Under the pieces are notes generated by a model. It worked only from the letters and a program-made list of their open reading frames with translations, made no database searches and was not told where the DNA came from. The position numbers were made by a program, and so were the translations under genes. This document shows positions 44,637 to 52,846 of a stretch of DNA of 64,000 nucleotides, in pieces. The DNA is from CAXBGS01 sp963975425 (GTDB lineage: Bacteria; Planctomycetota; Planctomycetia; Pirellulales; Pirellulaceae), in assembly GCA_963975425.1 (NCBI GenBank), contig CAXBGS010000002.1:496001-560000 (forward strand), read 5' to 3'. Each line of letters opens with the position of its first letter. The stretch's first letter is position 1.

Positions 44637-46205
44637 ATGGATCGCCGGTCCGACATTCTTTTTACGGCGATCCTGAACGTGACGAAATCGATTCCCAACT
44701 ACCTCCGTGTCCACCGCGGACCACGCCGCGCACCCGTCAGTCCTGTCCGCGGCGAACAGCCCGACTCGGACCAAGGCTTTTGGAACGCTTACACCGAAGC
44801 GACCGGTTGGCGAATCGATCAACGCGCCAGTCATCCCAACCGCGATAACACACTGAATCTGTTGCCGGCCGTCAACGTCGACACGGTCGCCGATATCGAC
44901 GCCATGCAATCGGCACCAAGCGTGTCACAGTCATCGGCGCAGCGATTGGCCGAAGCGGCCGCGAGACTGTCGCAGCAGTTATCCGAGACCCGCGCCGCAC
45001 TGCGCCGACAAGAAGCCGAACTGGCCGCACGCGCTGCGGTCGTGGTCGGCGTCGAAGATCAGAGCAAGCTGGCCGACCGCATCGAATCGACACTGTCGAT
45101 GGCGGCTGCGGCCTGCGGCTGCGACGCGGCGGCGATGTACTTGCTGGACGATGACACTCGGCTGCTCAAAGCAAGAGCCGTCCACGGCTTGCCGGCCGAG
45201 CGGCTGGAAGTCCCCGCCCGCGCACTGCAAGGAAGCCGCGGCGATCTGGAAGCGCTGGTGCAAGGCGTGGTTACGATCGACGACTTACAAGCCGGTTCGA
45301 TCGATACGTGGTGCTGCCCCGAACCCTACGGCGCCGCAATTTGCGCCTCGATCAACAACGCTTCGGTGCCGATCGGAACAATGTGGTTGTATAGCACGTC
45401 GCCTCGCGAGTTCACCGACGCACACGCCACCGCGGCCCGGATGGCTGCGGCACAACTGGCAACAGAACTGGCCGGCGCCGTCGTTGACCGCAGACCGACA
45501 CTACGCCGCCAGGCGGACCAGGCGATCCGCGACATCGCCAACTGGCAATACGAAGGATTACCCGCGGGCACCGTTCTGGCCGAGGGCTGGATGGTCGACG
45601 GCATGATCGAATCGGCTCAGCCCTGGGCAACCGGCTGGCATCACTGGGACATGCTGCCCGACGGAACGATGGTGCTGGCGATTGCCGAAGCGGTAGAGAA
45701 GTCGATGTCGGGCGCATTGACCGCAACGGTCGCGCGAGCTGCACTGACGGCGCACCTCGGCTATCGACATACACCCGCGCAAATCATGCAACGGGTCAAC
45801 GATACACTGTGGAACACCAGCACGGCCGATCAGCTGACGTCATTGTTGTATGCCCGCGTCGACCCCGAATCGGGCGAAGGCGAGATCGCATCGGCTGGAT
45901 CGATCTGCGCCATGGTCGCCAATCGATACGGATATCGGCCCTTGGTCGACGGCCGCAGCGAACCGCTGACCAGCCACATTGACGCTCAGTTTCGCACGAC
46001 GACTTTTCGGATGACCGACGGCGAGACGTTGTTGGCATACGGCCCGGGAATGATGGCCGACGGAGCCTCACAAACCCTGCTGGGCGACCAGGCACGCGGC
46101 AGCATGGAACGTGGCGAGAAAAGCCCGCTGGCCACCATCCGCCGGGCGCTGGCAAAGCATCCGCTGGAACACGAACGCGGAGCACTAACGCTGTTGAAAA
46201 CTTAG
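44637..46205 (+). CDS. GAF domain protein with degenerate SpoIIE-type phosphatase
   Basis: A coiled coil at about 100-130 (AQRLAEAAARLSQQLSETRAALRRQEAEL), a GAF domain at about 145-280 (CGCDAAAMYLLDDDTRLLKARAVHGL), then a PP2C/SpoIIE-like domain at 310-490. The latter keeps the LPDGTMVLAIA start and GGALTLL-like end, but the metal-binding Asp of the GDVSGKG box is replaced (AEAVEKSMSGAL, about 359-370) and the last Asp box is GPGMMADG. Both Asp positions needed for Mn binding are lost, which suggests a pseudophosphatase that senses or binds rather than hydrolyses. No kinase or anti-sigma antagonist gene is adjacent. Confidence 0.75.
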   Translation: MDRRSDILFTAILNVTKSIPNYLRVHRGPRRAPVSPVRGEQPDSDQGFWNAYTEATGWRIDQRASHPNRDNTLNLLPAVNVDTVADIDAMQSAPSVSQSSAQRLAEAAARLSQQLSETRAALRRQEAELAARAAVVVGVEDQSKLADRIESTLSMAAAACGCDAAAMYLLDDDTRLLKARAVHGLPAERLEVPARALQGSRGDLEALVQGVVTIDDLQAGSIDTWCCPEPYGAAICASINNASVPIGTMWLYSTSPREFTDAHATAARMAAAQLATELAGAVVDRRPTLRRQADQAIRDIANWQYEGLPAGTVLAEGWMVDGMIESAQPWATGWHHWDMLPDGTMVLAIAEAVEKSMSGALTATVARAALTAHLGYRHTPAQIMQRVNDTLWNTSTADQLTSLLYARVDPESGEGEIASAGSICAMVANRYGYRPLVDGRSEPLTSHIDAQFRTTTFRMTDGETLLAYGPGMMADGASQTLLGDQARGSMERGEKSPLATIRRALAKHPLEHERGALTLLKT

Positions 46206-46230
46206 GCCCTGGCTCTCCCCCGCCCCCCAC

Positions 46231-46470
46231 CGTTGGTGCACCGCCTTTAGGCGGCGATCGCGGCGGCAACCAAGCCGGCTAAAGCCGGGACACCAACAAC
46301 CAGGTTCCGCGCATCGTTGGTGTACCGCCTTTAGGCGGCATTCGCGGCGGCAACCAAACCGGCTAAAGCCGGGACACCAACGACCAAGATCCGCGCATCG
46401 TTGGTGTACCGCCTTTAGGCGGCGATCGCGGCAGCAACCAAACCGGCTAAAGCCGGGACACCAACGACCG
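46231..46470. repeat. three 84-bp double-hairpin repeats
   Basis: Copies begin at 46231, 46315 and 46399 (period exactly 84). Each holds GTTGGTG, hairpin CCGCC-TTTA-GGCGG, about 20 nt, hairpin CCGGC-TAAA-GCCGG and CACCAAC. The outer arms are complementary, the two tetraloops (TTTA and TAAA) are complementary to each other, and the inner stems look like compensatory variants. Three copies lie between the SpoIIE-like stop and the rpsL promoter. They could be a dispersed REP-like element or a transcription/RNA-stability element. Confidence 0.9.
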
Positions 46471-46555
46471 GGCCTTTCTGCCGGCATTTCGCCTTCTATA
46501 ACGACGAATTCGCCCGAATGACGGGATGAAGTATCTGCGTATCGCCCGGAAGCTC

Positions 46556-46583
46556 TTGACACCGCGGGCGTTAGCGGGATACT
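46556..46583 (+). promoter_or_regulatory. sigma70-like promoter for rpsL-rpsG
   Basis: TTGACA (46556-46561) is a perfect -35; GATACT (46578-46583) is a 4-of-6 -10 after 16 nt. It lies about 50 nt before the rpsL ATG and just past the last 84-bp repeat, so readthrough from the SpoIIE-like gene is not required. Confidence 0.5.
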
Positions 46584-46635
46584 TGCCCCTTTCCTATCCG
46601 CTGAAAACGGCGAAAAATACACAAATACACGTTCT

Positions 46636-47001
46636 ATGCCAACGATCAATCAACTCGTCCGCAAGCGACGCAAGCTCAAGAAGAGCCAATCCAAGTCTCC
46701 CGTGCTCGAGAAATGCCCGCAGAAACAGGGCGTTTGTCTGCAAGTCCGTACGATGACGCCAAAGAAGCCGAACTCGGCTCTGCGGAAAATCTCGCGGGTA
46801 CGGCTGAGCAATGGCAAGGAAGTCACCGTCTATATTCCGGGCGAAGGTCACAACTTGCAAGAACACTCAATCGTGCTGGTCCGTGGCGGCCGAGTTCGCG
46901 ATTTGCCTGGTGTTCGGTACCAAGTGGTTCGTGGTTCACGCGATGCCCTGGGCGTCGAAGGCCGCAAGCAATCTCGCAGCCGCTATGGCGCGAAGAAATA
47001 G
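46636..47001 (+). CDS. rpsL: 30S ribosomal protein S12
   Basis: Decoding-centre protein. The segments MPTINQLVRKRRKLK and LEKCPQKQGVCLQVRTMTPKKPNSALRK, and VYIPGEGHNLQEHSIVLVRGGRVRDLPGVRY, are the universal S12 core. Residues of the PNSALRK loop, at which streptomycin-resistance substitutions occur, are wild type. 121 residues, no extra extension. The rpsG start is 94 nt downstream; the pair forms the head of a str-type operon. Confidence 0.98.
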   Translation: MPTINQLVRKRRKLKKSQSKSPVLEKCPQKQGVCLQVRTMTPKKPNSALRKISRVRLSNGKEVTVYIPGEGHNLQEHSIVLVRGGRVRDLPGVRYQVVRGSRDALGVEGRKQSRSRYGAKK

Positions 47002-47095
47002 TCGACCACCGAAACCGTTAGACCCAATGTTTCGGCGATGATTCTATCGCCGCATCCAATCCGATTCACACTGCAAAAAGCTCTAAGTCACAGAT

Positions 47096-47572
47096 ATGGG
47101 ACGTATCACTGCGAGCCGCACACAGCTGAAAGGCGACCCGCGGCATGATTCTTTGCTGGCCGGCAAATTCATCAACTGTTTGATGCTGGACGGCAAAAAG
47201 ACGGTTGCTCAAAAAGTCTTCTACGACGCGCTAGAAGAAATCGGCCGCCGCGGCGAAACGGGCGAAGACTCGCCGATGCAAGTTTTCGAAACCGCGATCG
47301 AAAACATCAAGCCGTACATCGAAGTCCGCAGCAAGCGTGTCGGTGGTGCCAGCTATCAAGTGCCGATGCAGGTCAACAAGACACGTCAACAAAGCCTCGC
47401 GCTGCGTTGGTTGCTCGAAGCGGTCCGCGACAAGAAAGGTCGTCCGATGCACCTGAAATTGGCGGACGAGCTGATGTCGGCCTACAAGAAGGAAGGCGTC
47501 GCCTACACCAAGCGTGAGAACACGCACCGCATGGCTGACGCCAACAAAGCGTTCGCCCACTTCGCTTGGTAA
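47096..47572 (+). CDS. rpsG: 30S ribosomal protein S7
   Basis: Assembly initiator of the 30S head. DSLLAGKFINCLMLDGKKTVAQKVFYDALE, VRSKRVGGASYQVPMQV and ALRWLLEAVRDKKGRPM are standard S7 segments; length of 158 is normal. It is followed by a hairpin with a T tract, so fusA is probably read from its own promoter or by partial readthrough. Confidence 0.98.
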   Translation: MGRITASRTQLKGDPRHDSLLAGKFINCLMLDGKKTVAQKVFYDALEEIGRRGETGEDSPMQVFETAIENIKPYIEVRSKRVGGASYQVPMQVNKTRQQSLALRWLLEAVRDKKGRPMHLKLADELMSAYKKEGVAYTKRENTHRMADANKAFAHFAW

Positions 47573-47596
47573 TCACCTTCGACACGTTGAACATTG

Positions 47597-47629
47597 CCGC
47601 GGCATGGCCCATCCCATGTCGCGGTTTTT
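47597..47629 (+). terminator. probable terminator after rpsG
   Basis: An 11-bp stem CCGCGGCATGG / CCATGTCGCGG with one G-T pair and a 6-nt loop is followed by TTTTT. It separates rpsL-rpsG from fusA. The unusual C10 run at 47752-47761 lies between it and fusA. Confidence 0.75.
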
Positions 47630-47816
47630 CGTGCGCGAAGGTAGATTTGTCTTCCGCGGCGCGATCGGCTGACCATGTCCCCCCAACGGCAGCGCACGCG
47701 CGGCCCGGAACCCCGCCCGGGGCGTCCGCATGGAATCGGCTCGTCGATCCGCCCCCCCCCCGCACCACACGCCGCCCGCCCGTTAACCTTCACGTACACC
47801 TTTAACCTTCAATCCC

Positions 47817-49910
47817 ATGTCGTCTGATATCACCAAGCTTCGCAACATTGGCATCATCGCGCACATTGATGCCGGCAAAACGACTGTGACGGAGCGGATG
47901 CTGTACCTCAGCGGCGCGAAGCACCGGGTCGGCCGCGTCGACCATGGCACGACCGACACCGATGACGATCCAGAAGAGCAAGAGCGCGGCATCACGATCT
48001 TTAGCGCTTGCGTCAAATACAGCTGGAAAGATTACAACATCAACTTGCTCGACACGCCCGGTCACGTCGACTTCACCGCCGAAGTCGAGCGGTGCTTGAG
48101 AGTGCTCGATGGCGCGGTCACTGTCTTTTCAGCCCGCGAGGGTGTCGAGGCACAGAGCGAAACGGTGTGGCGACAAGCCGATCGCTACGGCGTGCCCCGA
48201 ATCGTTTTCATCAACAAGATGGATCGCGAAGGCGCCGATTTCGATTCGGTCTTTAATGACATCGCCCCCAGACTTGGCGGACGCCCGGTCGCCATCGAAA
48301 TCCCGCTGGGCAGCGGCCCGTCGCACACCAAAGATCCGTTTCGCGGCGTGATCGACTTGGTCGACATGAAGTTGTTGCAGTTCGATCCGGAAACCGAAGG
48401 CAAAGAGGTCACCGAGACCGAGATCCCCGACGAGCACTTGGACGAAGCCAACATTTGGCGCGAACAAATGCTGGAAGTCATCTACGAATTGAGCGACGAG
48501 GCGATGTCGCTGGCGATGGAAGAAAAAGAAGTGCCGCGGGACCTGGTGATCGCCACACTTCGCCAAGGCTGTATCGACTTGGCCATTCAACCGGTCTTGT
48601 GCGGTTCGGCACTGCACGGCATCGGTGTCCAACCGTTGATGACCGCCGTCGGAAACTACTTGCCCAGCCCGCTGGATCGGCCCCCGGTCGAAGGTATCGA
48701 CCCCAAGAAACCCGACAAGACGCTGACGCGAAAGCCCGACGTCAAAGAGCCGTTTTGCGGATTGGTCTTTAAGATCTTGCCGGCCAAAACAGGCGACAAC
48801 TATTGGATTCGCGTCTACAGCGGCAAATTAACCCAGAACTCGCGGGTTTATTGCCCGAATCGTGACAAGAAAGAAAACATTGCCCAGCTGTGGCAAATTC
48901 ACGCGACCAAAAAAGAACGCGATGGACAGGTCGATTCGATTTCGGCCGGTGATATCTGTTGCGTGATCGGTCCTCGGTTCGCCATCACCGGCGATACGCT
49001 TTGCGACTCGAAGGAGATGATCGAGCTGCCGAGCATCAAGTTCGCCGAAACGGTTCTATCGATGGCGATTGAACCCGAAAACACCGGCGACCGAAAAAAG
49101 CTAGAGGAAACACTGGAAATGCTGCGGCGGCAAGACCCGACTTTCCAAGCCGTTGAGAACGAAGAAATCGGCCAGACGCTGATCAGCGGCATGGGCGAAT
49201 TGCACCTCGAAGTGATCCAGCATCGATTGACGCGAGACTTCGGTTTGAACGTCAAGTTCTATAAACCGCGAGTGAATTATCGCGAAACGATCGGCGGCAC
49301 CAGCGATGTCGTGGGACAGTGCAATCGACAAATGGGTGCGACCACGATGTTCGCCAGACTCAGCGTGAAAGTCTCACCGCTAGAGAACACATCGGCACCG
49401 CCGCTGGTGTTCGATCGACTGCCGCCGGAAACCACGCTGTCGCCTGCGCTTCGCCAAGCAGCGATGGAAGAACTGCGAGAGCGCGCGACCGGTGGAGGAA
49501 TGATTGCCGGGTTCCCTTTGTCGGGCGTCAAGTTCGAGGTCTATGACGCGGAAATGCACGACGAAGGCAGCGACGAAATCGCGTTCCGCATCGCGGCCGG
49601 TGACGCGTTCGATCGTGGACTCGAAAAAGCCGGCCCGGTTCTGCTGGAACCCGTCATGAAAATCGAGGTCACGACGCCGGAAGATTACATGGGCGAAATC
49701 GTCGGCGATTTGCAACAACGACGCGCCTTGATCGCATCGACGGAAACGCGAGGCGCCATGACCGTGATCACCGCGCACGCGCCGTTGAAAGAATTATTCG
49801 GCTATTCGAGTGCCGTCCGCAGCTTGAGCCAAGGTCGCGCCGGCAGCAGCATGGAACCGCTGAACTATCAACCCGCGCCCAAAGAAGACGCCGAAGGCTT
49901 TCAGTTCTAG
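47817..49910 (+). CDS. fusA: elongation factor G
   Basis: GTPase that drives translocation. Domain I has NIGIIAHIDAGKTTVTERML (P loop AHIDAGKT), ERGITI (switch I), DTPGHVDF (switch II) and NKMD, then the G' insert; domains II-V follow to 697. The stretch before ERGITI, DHGTTDTDDDPEEQ, differs from the usual MDWMEQEQ, as seen in divergent bacterial EF-G subfamilies of planctomycetes and spirochaetes. A second fusA copy elsewhere is therefore likely. No tuf gene follows; mtnA is the next gene, so the str operon is interrupted. Confidence 0.93.
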   Translation: MSSDITKLRNIGIIAHIDAGKTTVTERMLYLSGAKHRVGRVDHGTTDTDDDPEEQERGITIFSACVKYSWKDYNINLLDTPGHVDFTAEVERCLRVLDGAVTVFSAREGVEAQSETVWRQADRYGVPRIVFINKMDREGADFDSVFNDIAPRLGGRPVAIEIPLGSGPSHTKDPFRGVIDLVDMKLLQFDPETEGKEVTETEIPDEHLDEANIWREQMLEVIYELSDEAMSLAMEEKEVPRDLVIATLRQGCIDLAIQPVLCGSALHGIGVQPLMTAVGNYLPSPLDRPPVEGIDPKKPDKTLTRKPDVKEPFCGLVFKILPAKTGDNYWIRVYSGKLTQNSRVYCPNRDKKENIAQLWQIHATKKERDGQVDSISAGDICCVIGPRFAITGDTLCDSKEMIELPSIKFAETVLSMAIEPENTGDRKKLEETLEMLRRQDPTFQAVENEEIGQTLISGMGELHLEVIQHRLTRDFGLNVKFYKPRVNYRETIGGTSDVVGQCNRQMGATTMFARLSVKVSPLENTSAPPLVFDRLPPETTLSPALRQAAMEELRERATGGGMIAGFPLSGVKFEVYDAEMHDEGSDEIAFRIAAGDAFDRGLEKAGPVLLEPVMKIEVTTPEDYMGEIVGDLQQRRALIASTETRGAMTVITAHAPLKELFGYSSAVRSLSQGRAGSSMEPLNYQPAPKEDAEGFQF

Positions 49911-50084
49911 CCCACAGATCCATTCTCGCCCGCAGAGTCGCGCAAGGGTCTTGCGCCCAATCGAACCTGTCGCCTCACCGGGCTCGGGCAAGTCACCCCA
50001 GTGACGGTGCTGGCCGACGACCTTGTCACGCCGACCGCCACGACAACAAACCAGTCGGTTCCGCCGCCACCGCCAACTATCATC

Positions 50085-51107
50085 ATGCCTACACCACAAA
50101 CGATCACCTTTGCCGACGGCCGTTTGATCTTGATCGATCAAACTCGCTTGCCCGCGGAACTGGTCACGCTGACTTGCGACACGATTGAGCAAACTCATGA
50201 TGCGATCCAGCGACTGGTCGTTCGCGGCGCGCCGGCCATCGGCATCGCGGCCGCCTATGGCGTTTGCCTGGCCCGCGACGACTCAGGTGCATCCTCTCGC
50301 CAGGCATATCTTGACGCGATCGACTATCTGGCCACCAGTCGTCCGACGGCGGTGAATCTGTTTTGGGCACTCGACCGGATGAAGCAAGTTGTCGAGCAAA
50401 CCGATTCGGATGACACGTTGCCCACGTTGCTGTTGAGTGAAGCGGTTTCGATCCATGACGAAGACCGCCAGATGTGCCACAGTATCGGTCGGCACGGTGC
50501 GGAATTATTATCCGATCGCCGCCGCATCTTGACCCATTGCAATGCCGGCGGACTGGCAACTTCGGAATGGGGAACCGCCCTCGCACCGATCTATCACTTG
50601 CACGAACAAGGGCAAGCGGTCGAAGTGTTCGCCGACGAAACCCGACCACTGTTGCAGGGCGCGCGACTGACCGCCTGGGAACTCGCCGCCGCGGGTGTTC
50701 CCGTGACGGTGTGCACCGATTCGATGGCCGGAAGCCTGATGCGCGACGGTCGCGTGGATGCGGTGATCGTCGGCGCCGATCGAATTGCCGCCAACGGCGA
50801 TGTCGCCAACAAGATCGGAACTTATCCGCTGGCCGTCTTGGCTCGCTATCACCACATCCCGTTTTATGTTGCGGCGCCCAGCAGCACTTTCGACCTTTCG
50901 ATTTCTGACGGAAACGAGATCCCGATCGAGCAGCGGCAGCGCAGCGAAGTCGCCAATCCGTTTCAAACCATGACGGTGCCTGAGGCCGCCGCCGTGATCA
51001 ATCCCGCGTTCGACGTGACTCCCGCTGAATTGGTCGACGCGATTGTCACCGAACGAGGCGTTGTCACCCAGCCGAACAAGACAAAGCTCGCCGAACACTT
51101 GGCCTGA
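50085..51107 (+). CDS. mtnA: S-methyl-5-thioribose-1-phosphate isomerase
   Basis: Isomerises MTR-1-P to MTRu-1-P in methionine salvage. Seen: RGAPAIGIAAAYG, the catalytic Cys in ILTHCNAGGLAT, and the catalytic Asp in VDAVIVGADRIAANGDVANKIGT. ATG 50085 is preferred over GTG 50001, which would add a low-complexity Thr/Pro tail (VPPPPPTII). 340 residues is normal. It is 174 nt after fusA on the same strand; no other mtn gene is in the window. Confidence 0.94.
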   Translation: MPTPQTITFADGRLILIDQTRLPAELVTLTCDTIEQTHDAIQRLVVRGAPAIGIAAAYGVCLARDDSGASSRQAYLDAIDYLATSRPTAVNLFWALDRMKQVVEQTDSDDTLPTLLLSEAVSIHDEDRQMCHSIGRHGAELLSDRRRILTHCNAGGLATSEWGTALAPIYHLHEQGQAVEVFADETRPLLQGARLTAWELAAAGVPVTVCTDSMAGSLMRDGRVDAVIVGADRIAANGDVANKIGTYPLAVLARYHHIPFYVAAPSSTFDLSISDGNEIPIEQRQRSEVANPFQTMTVPEAAAVINPAFDVTPAELVDAIVTERGVVTQPNKTKLAEHLA

Positions 51108-51660
51108 GAATCCTCTCGCACGGCGTTTGCTATCGGAGCAACCTGCGCCACACGCTGGTGCTTCGCAGCGGAACCGCTGCATCCCCATCGCGAGGCCACC
51201 GAGCCCGAGCTGCTCGGCCCTGTTCAGATCAGCGCTGCATCACGTCGCTCCGCCGCGAGGAATCGATGCCCGCGGAGGCAAATCCCCCCCAGCGCCACGG
51301 GGTCGGCGCAACGCTTGAGAAAAAAATGGCAAAAAGGCCATGTCGCCTGACCAGACGTGTCACGGTGCGATGCGATAGTTCTTTTAGCCGAGGAAATGAA
51401 ACGCGTCTCAATGCGAGACGTGTGTTCCAAAGCTACACAGCCTGAGTTGATAGCAAGAGAGTGGGCGGACAAAGTTTTGCCGGTCGTGAAAAATCTTTAC
51501 CGCTGATCGCGGTGCGGATTTCCGTTTTTTGCAAAGTTTTGCTCAAGTCCGTGAGGTTGTGCCTAAGATTCGCTCGAAAATACCGAATTGTGGCACGTCA
51601 TTTGTTATTAACTCACACCGTCCCCGCTCAAGAACACTTAAAAAACAGGGAAGATTTCAA
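51108..51660. other. mtnA-csrA gap with hairpin
   Basis: A stem around ACGCGTCTC / GAGACGTGT lies near 51401-51424, with no T tract. The last part holds the sigma54-like site described separately. No ORF here has a plausible protein and no tRNA is seen. Confidence 0.4.
51591..51606 (+). promoter_or_regulatory. sigma54-like element before csrA
   Basis: TGGCACG, 4 nt, TTGTT. Spacing and -24 box match the sigma54 consensus; the -12 box has T in place of the near-invariant C of GC, a serious mismatch. It lies 55 nt before the csrA ATG. Confidence 0.3.
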
Positions 51661-51891
51661 ATGCTCGTTTTAAGTCGAAAAGAAGGCGAACAGTTGGTTA
51701 TCGGTGACGACGTTGTCCTGACAATCAGCCGAATCTCGGGAAATCGTGTCGCGATTGGAATCGAGGCACCCCGCAGTGTCCGCATCATTCGCGGTGAACT
51801 GGAGCGTCGAGAAGTGGCCGGTGGGCTCGCCCCCAACACCGCTTCGATGGAAGGCACCAACATCGCAATCGCTAGCAAACCACACGGCTAA
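51661..51891 (+). CDS. csrA: carbon storage regulator CsrA
   Basis: Post-transcriptional regulator that binds GGA in mRNA leaders. MLVLSRKEGEQLVIGDDVVLTISRI and the second binding edge GIEAPRSVRIIRGELERR are the whole family pattern, so ATG 51661 is secure (76 residues). The frame is open further upstream to 51529 but that stretch is not part of the family. The 16-residue tail after the binding core is longer than E. coli's. It is monocistronic and convergent with surE. Confidence 0.95.
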   Translation: MLVLSRKEGEQLVIGDDVVLTISRISGNRVAIGIEAPRSVRIIRGELERREVAGGLAPNTASMEGTNIAIASKPHG

Positions 51892-51982
51892 CAGCGAGCC
51901 GTACGGGCATCACGACGAGGCAACCATCAGGGCGGGGGCAACCACACCGCGTTGGAGGTGCACTCGATCGTCATGCTAGCAG

Positions 51983-52696
51983 CTAAAGCGGTGCGACCTT
52001 GCTGATCGTCAGCCGACCCGAGAAACAATGATGCACATCGGAATCCGGTTCTCGGGGGCGGCCGTGAAAGTCAGACTGAAACCGCAGCTGTTCACCGTCT
52101 CGAATCGAGACTCGGTGCATGGGCATCCGGTCAACTTCACAGTATTCAATGGGCGGATGTGACCCGGTCGGATTGATCGCGGGCAAATTGACATTCCAAA
52201 TGCACCTGGAACGGACGCCGCTCGCCGGCTGTTGCTCAACGAAGGCGTCGAAAACATCGGACAACCAATCGGCCGCGTGGTCCCAAGTCTGTGGCACGTC
52301 GGGTCTCCGGTAATGACTAATCGCCATCGCGTCGACGTTGTGAATCGCGGCTTCCCGCGCGGCGGCAAACGTGCCGCTTACCAGCAAGTCGACTCCTAAA
52401 TTCGCGCCAGCGTTGATGCCCGAGAAGACACATTGCGTCTCTGGCGCCAGTTCGCACATCGCCACGCGGACGCATTCGACCGGGGTGCCGCTGACTGAAA
52501 ACCAATTCGGTTTCACTTCTTTGACAACCAGGTGATCGCCGCCAGAGATGCTGTGACCACATTCGCTTCTGCCGCGATCGGGTGCAACGACCACGATTTG
52601 GTGATCGTGCGACGAAAAATACTGACCAACGGCATGCCACAATGCCTCCAGTCCAGGTGCATCGATGCCGTCGTCATTGGTGAGTAGAATTTTCAT
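51983..52696 (-). CDS. surE: 5'/3'-nucleotidase SurE
   Basis: A metal-dependent nucleotidase. MKILLTNDDGIDAPG has the metal-binding Asp8-Asp9, VSGTPVECVRVA the nucleoside site, and FSGINAGANLGVDLLVSGT the Asn-containing loop. Length of 237 is standard. It is divergent from the PfkB gene and convergent with csrA. Confidence 0.95.
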   Translation of the reverse strand: MKILLTNDDGIDAPGLEALWHAVGQYFSSHDHQIVVVAPDRGRSECGHSISGGDHLVVKEVKPNWFSVSGTPVECVRVAMCELAPETQCVFSGINAGANLGVDLLVSGTFAAAREAAIHNVDAMAISHYRRPDVPQTWDHAADWLSDVFDAFVEQQPASGVRSRCIWNVNLPAINPTGSHPPIEYCEVDRMPMHRVSIRDGEQLRFQSDFHGRPREPDSDVHHCFSGRLTISKVAPL

Positions 52697-52846
52697 CGTC
52701 GCGGTTGAATCATTCCTTCTGGCAAAGTCTCGTCAAGTCGTTCCGCTTTGCAAGTGAAAACGCAATCAACTCGCTTATCCGTGATGCGTCGATTGACCAA
52801 CAAACATCCGCCTCATGCAAATGCACCAGCTGAATCTTCAATATCC

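Noticed and set aside
46231..46470. CRISPR or integron attC array
   Set aside because: No variable spacers and no integrase; units are nearly identical throughout.
46185..46649. 154-residue minus-strand frame through the 84-bp repeats
   Set aside because: Same reason; it also runs antisense to the rpsL promoter and the start of rpsL.
51108..51660. tRNA or small RNA gene before csrA
   Set aside because: No acceptor/T-arm pattern; only a weak hairpin.
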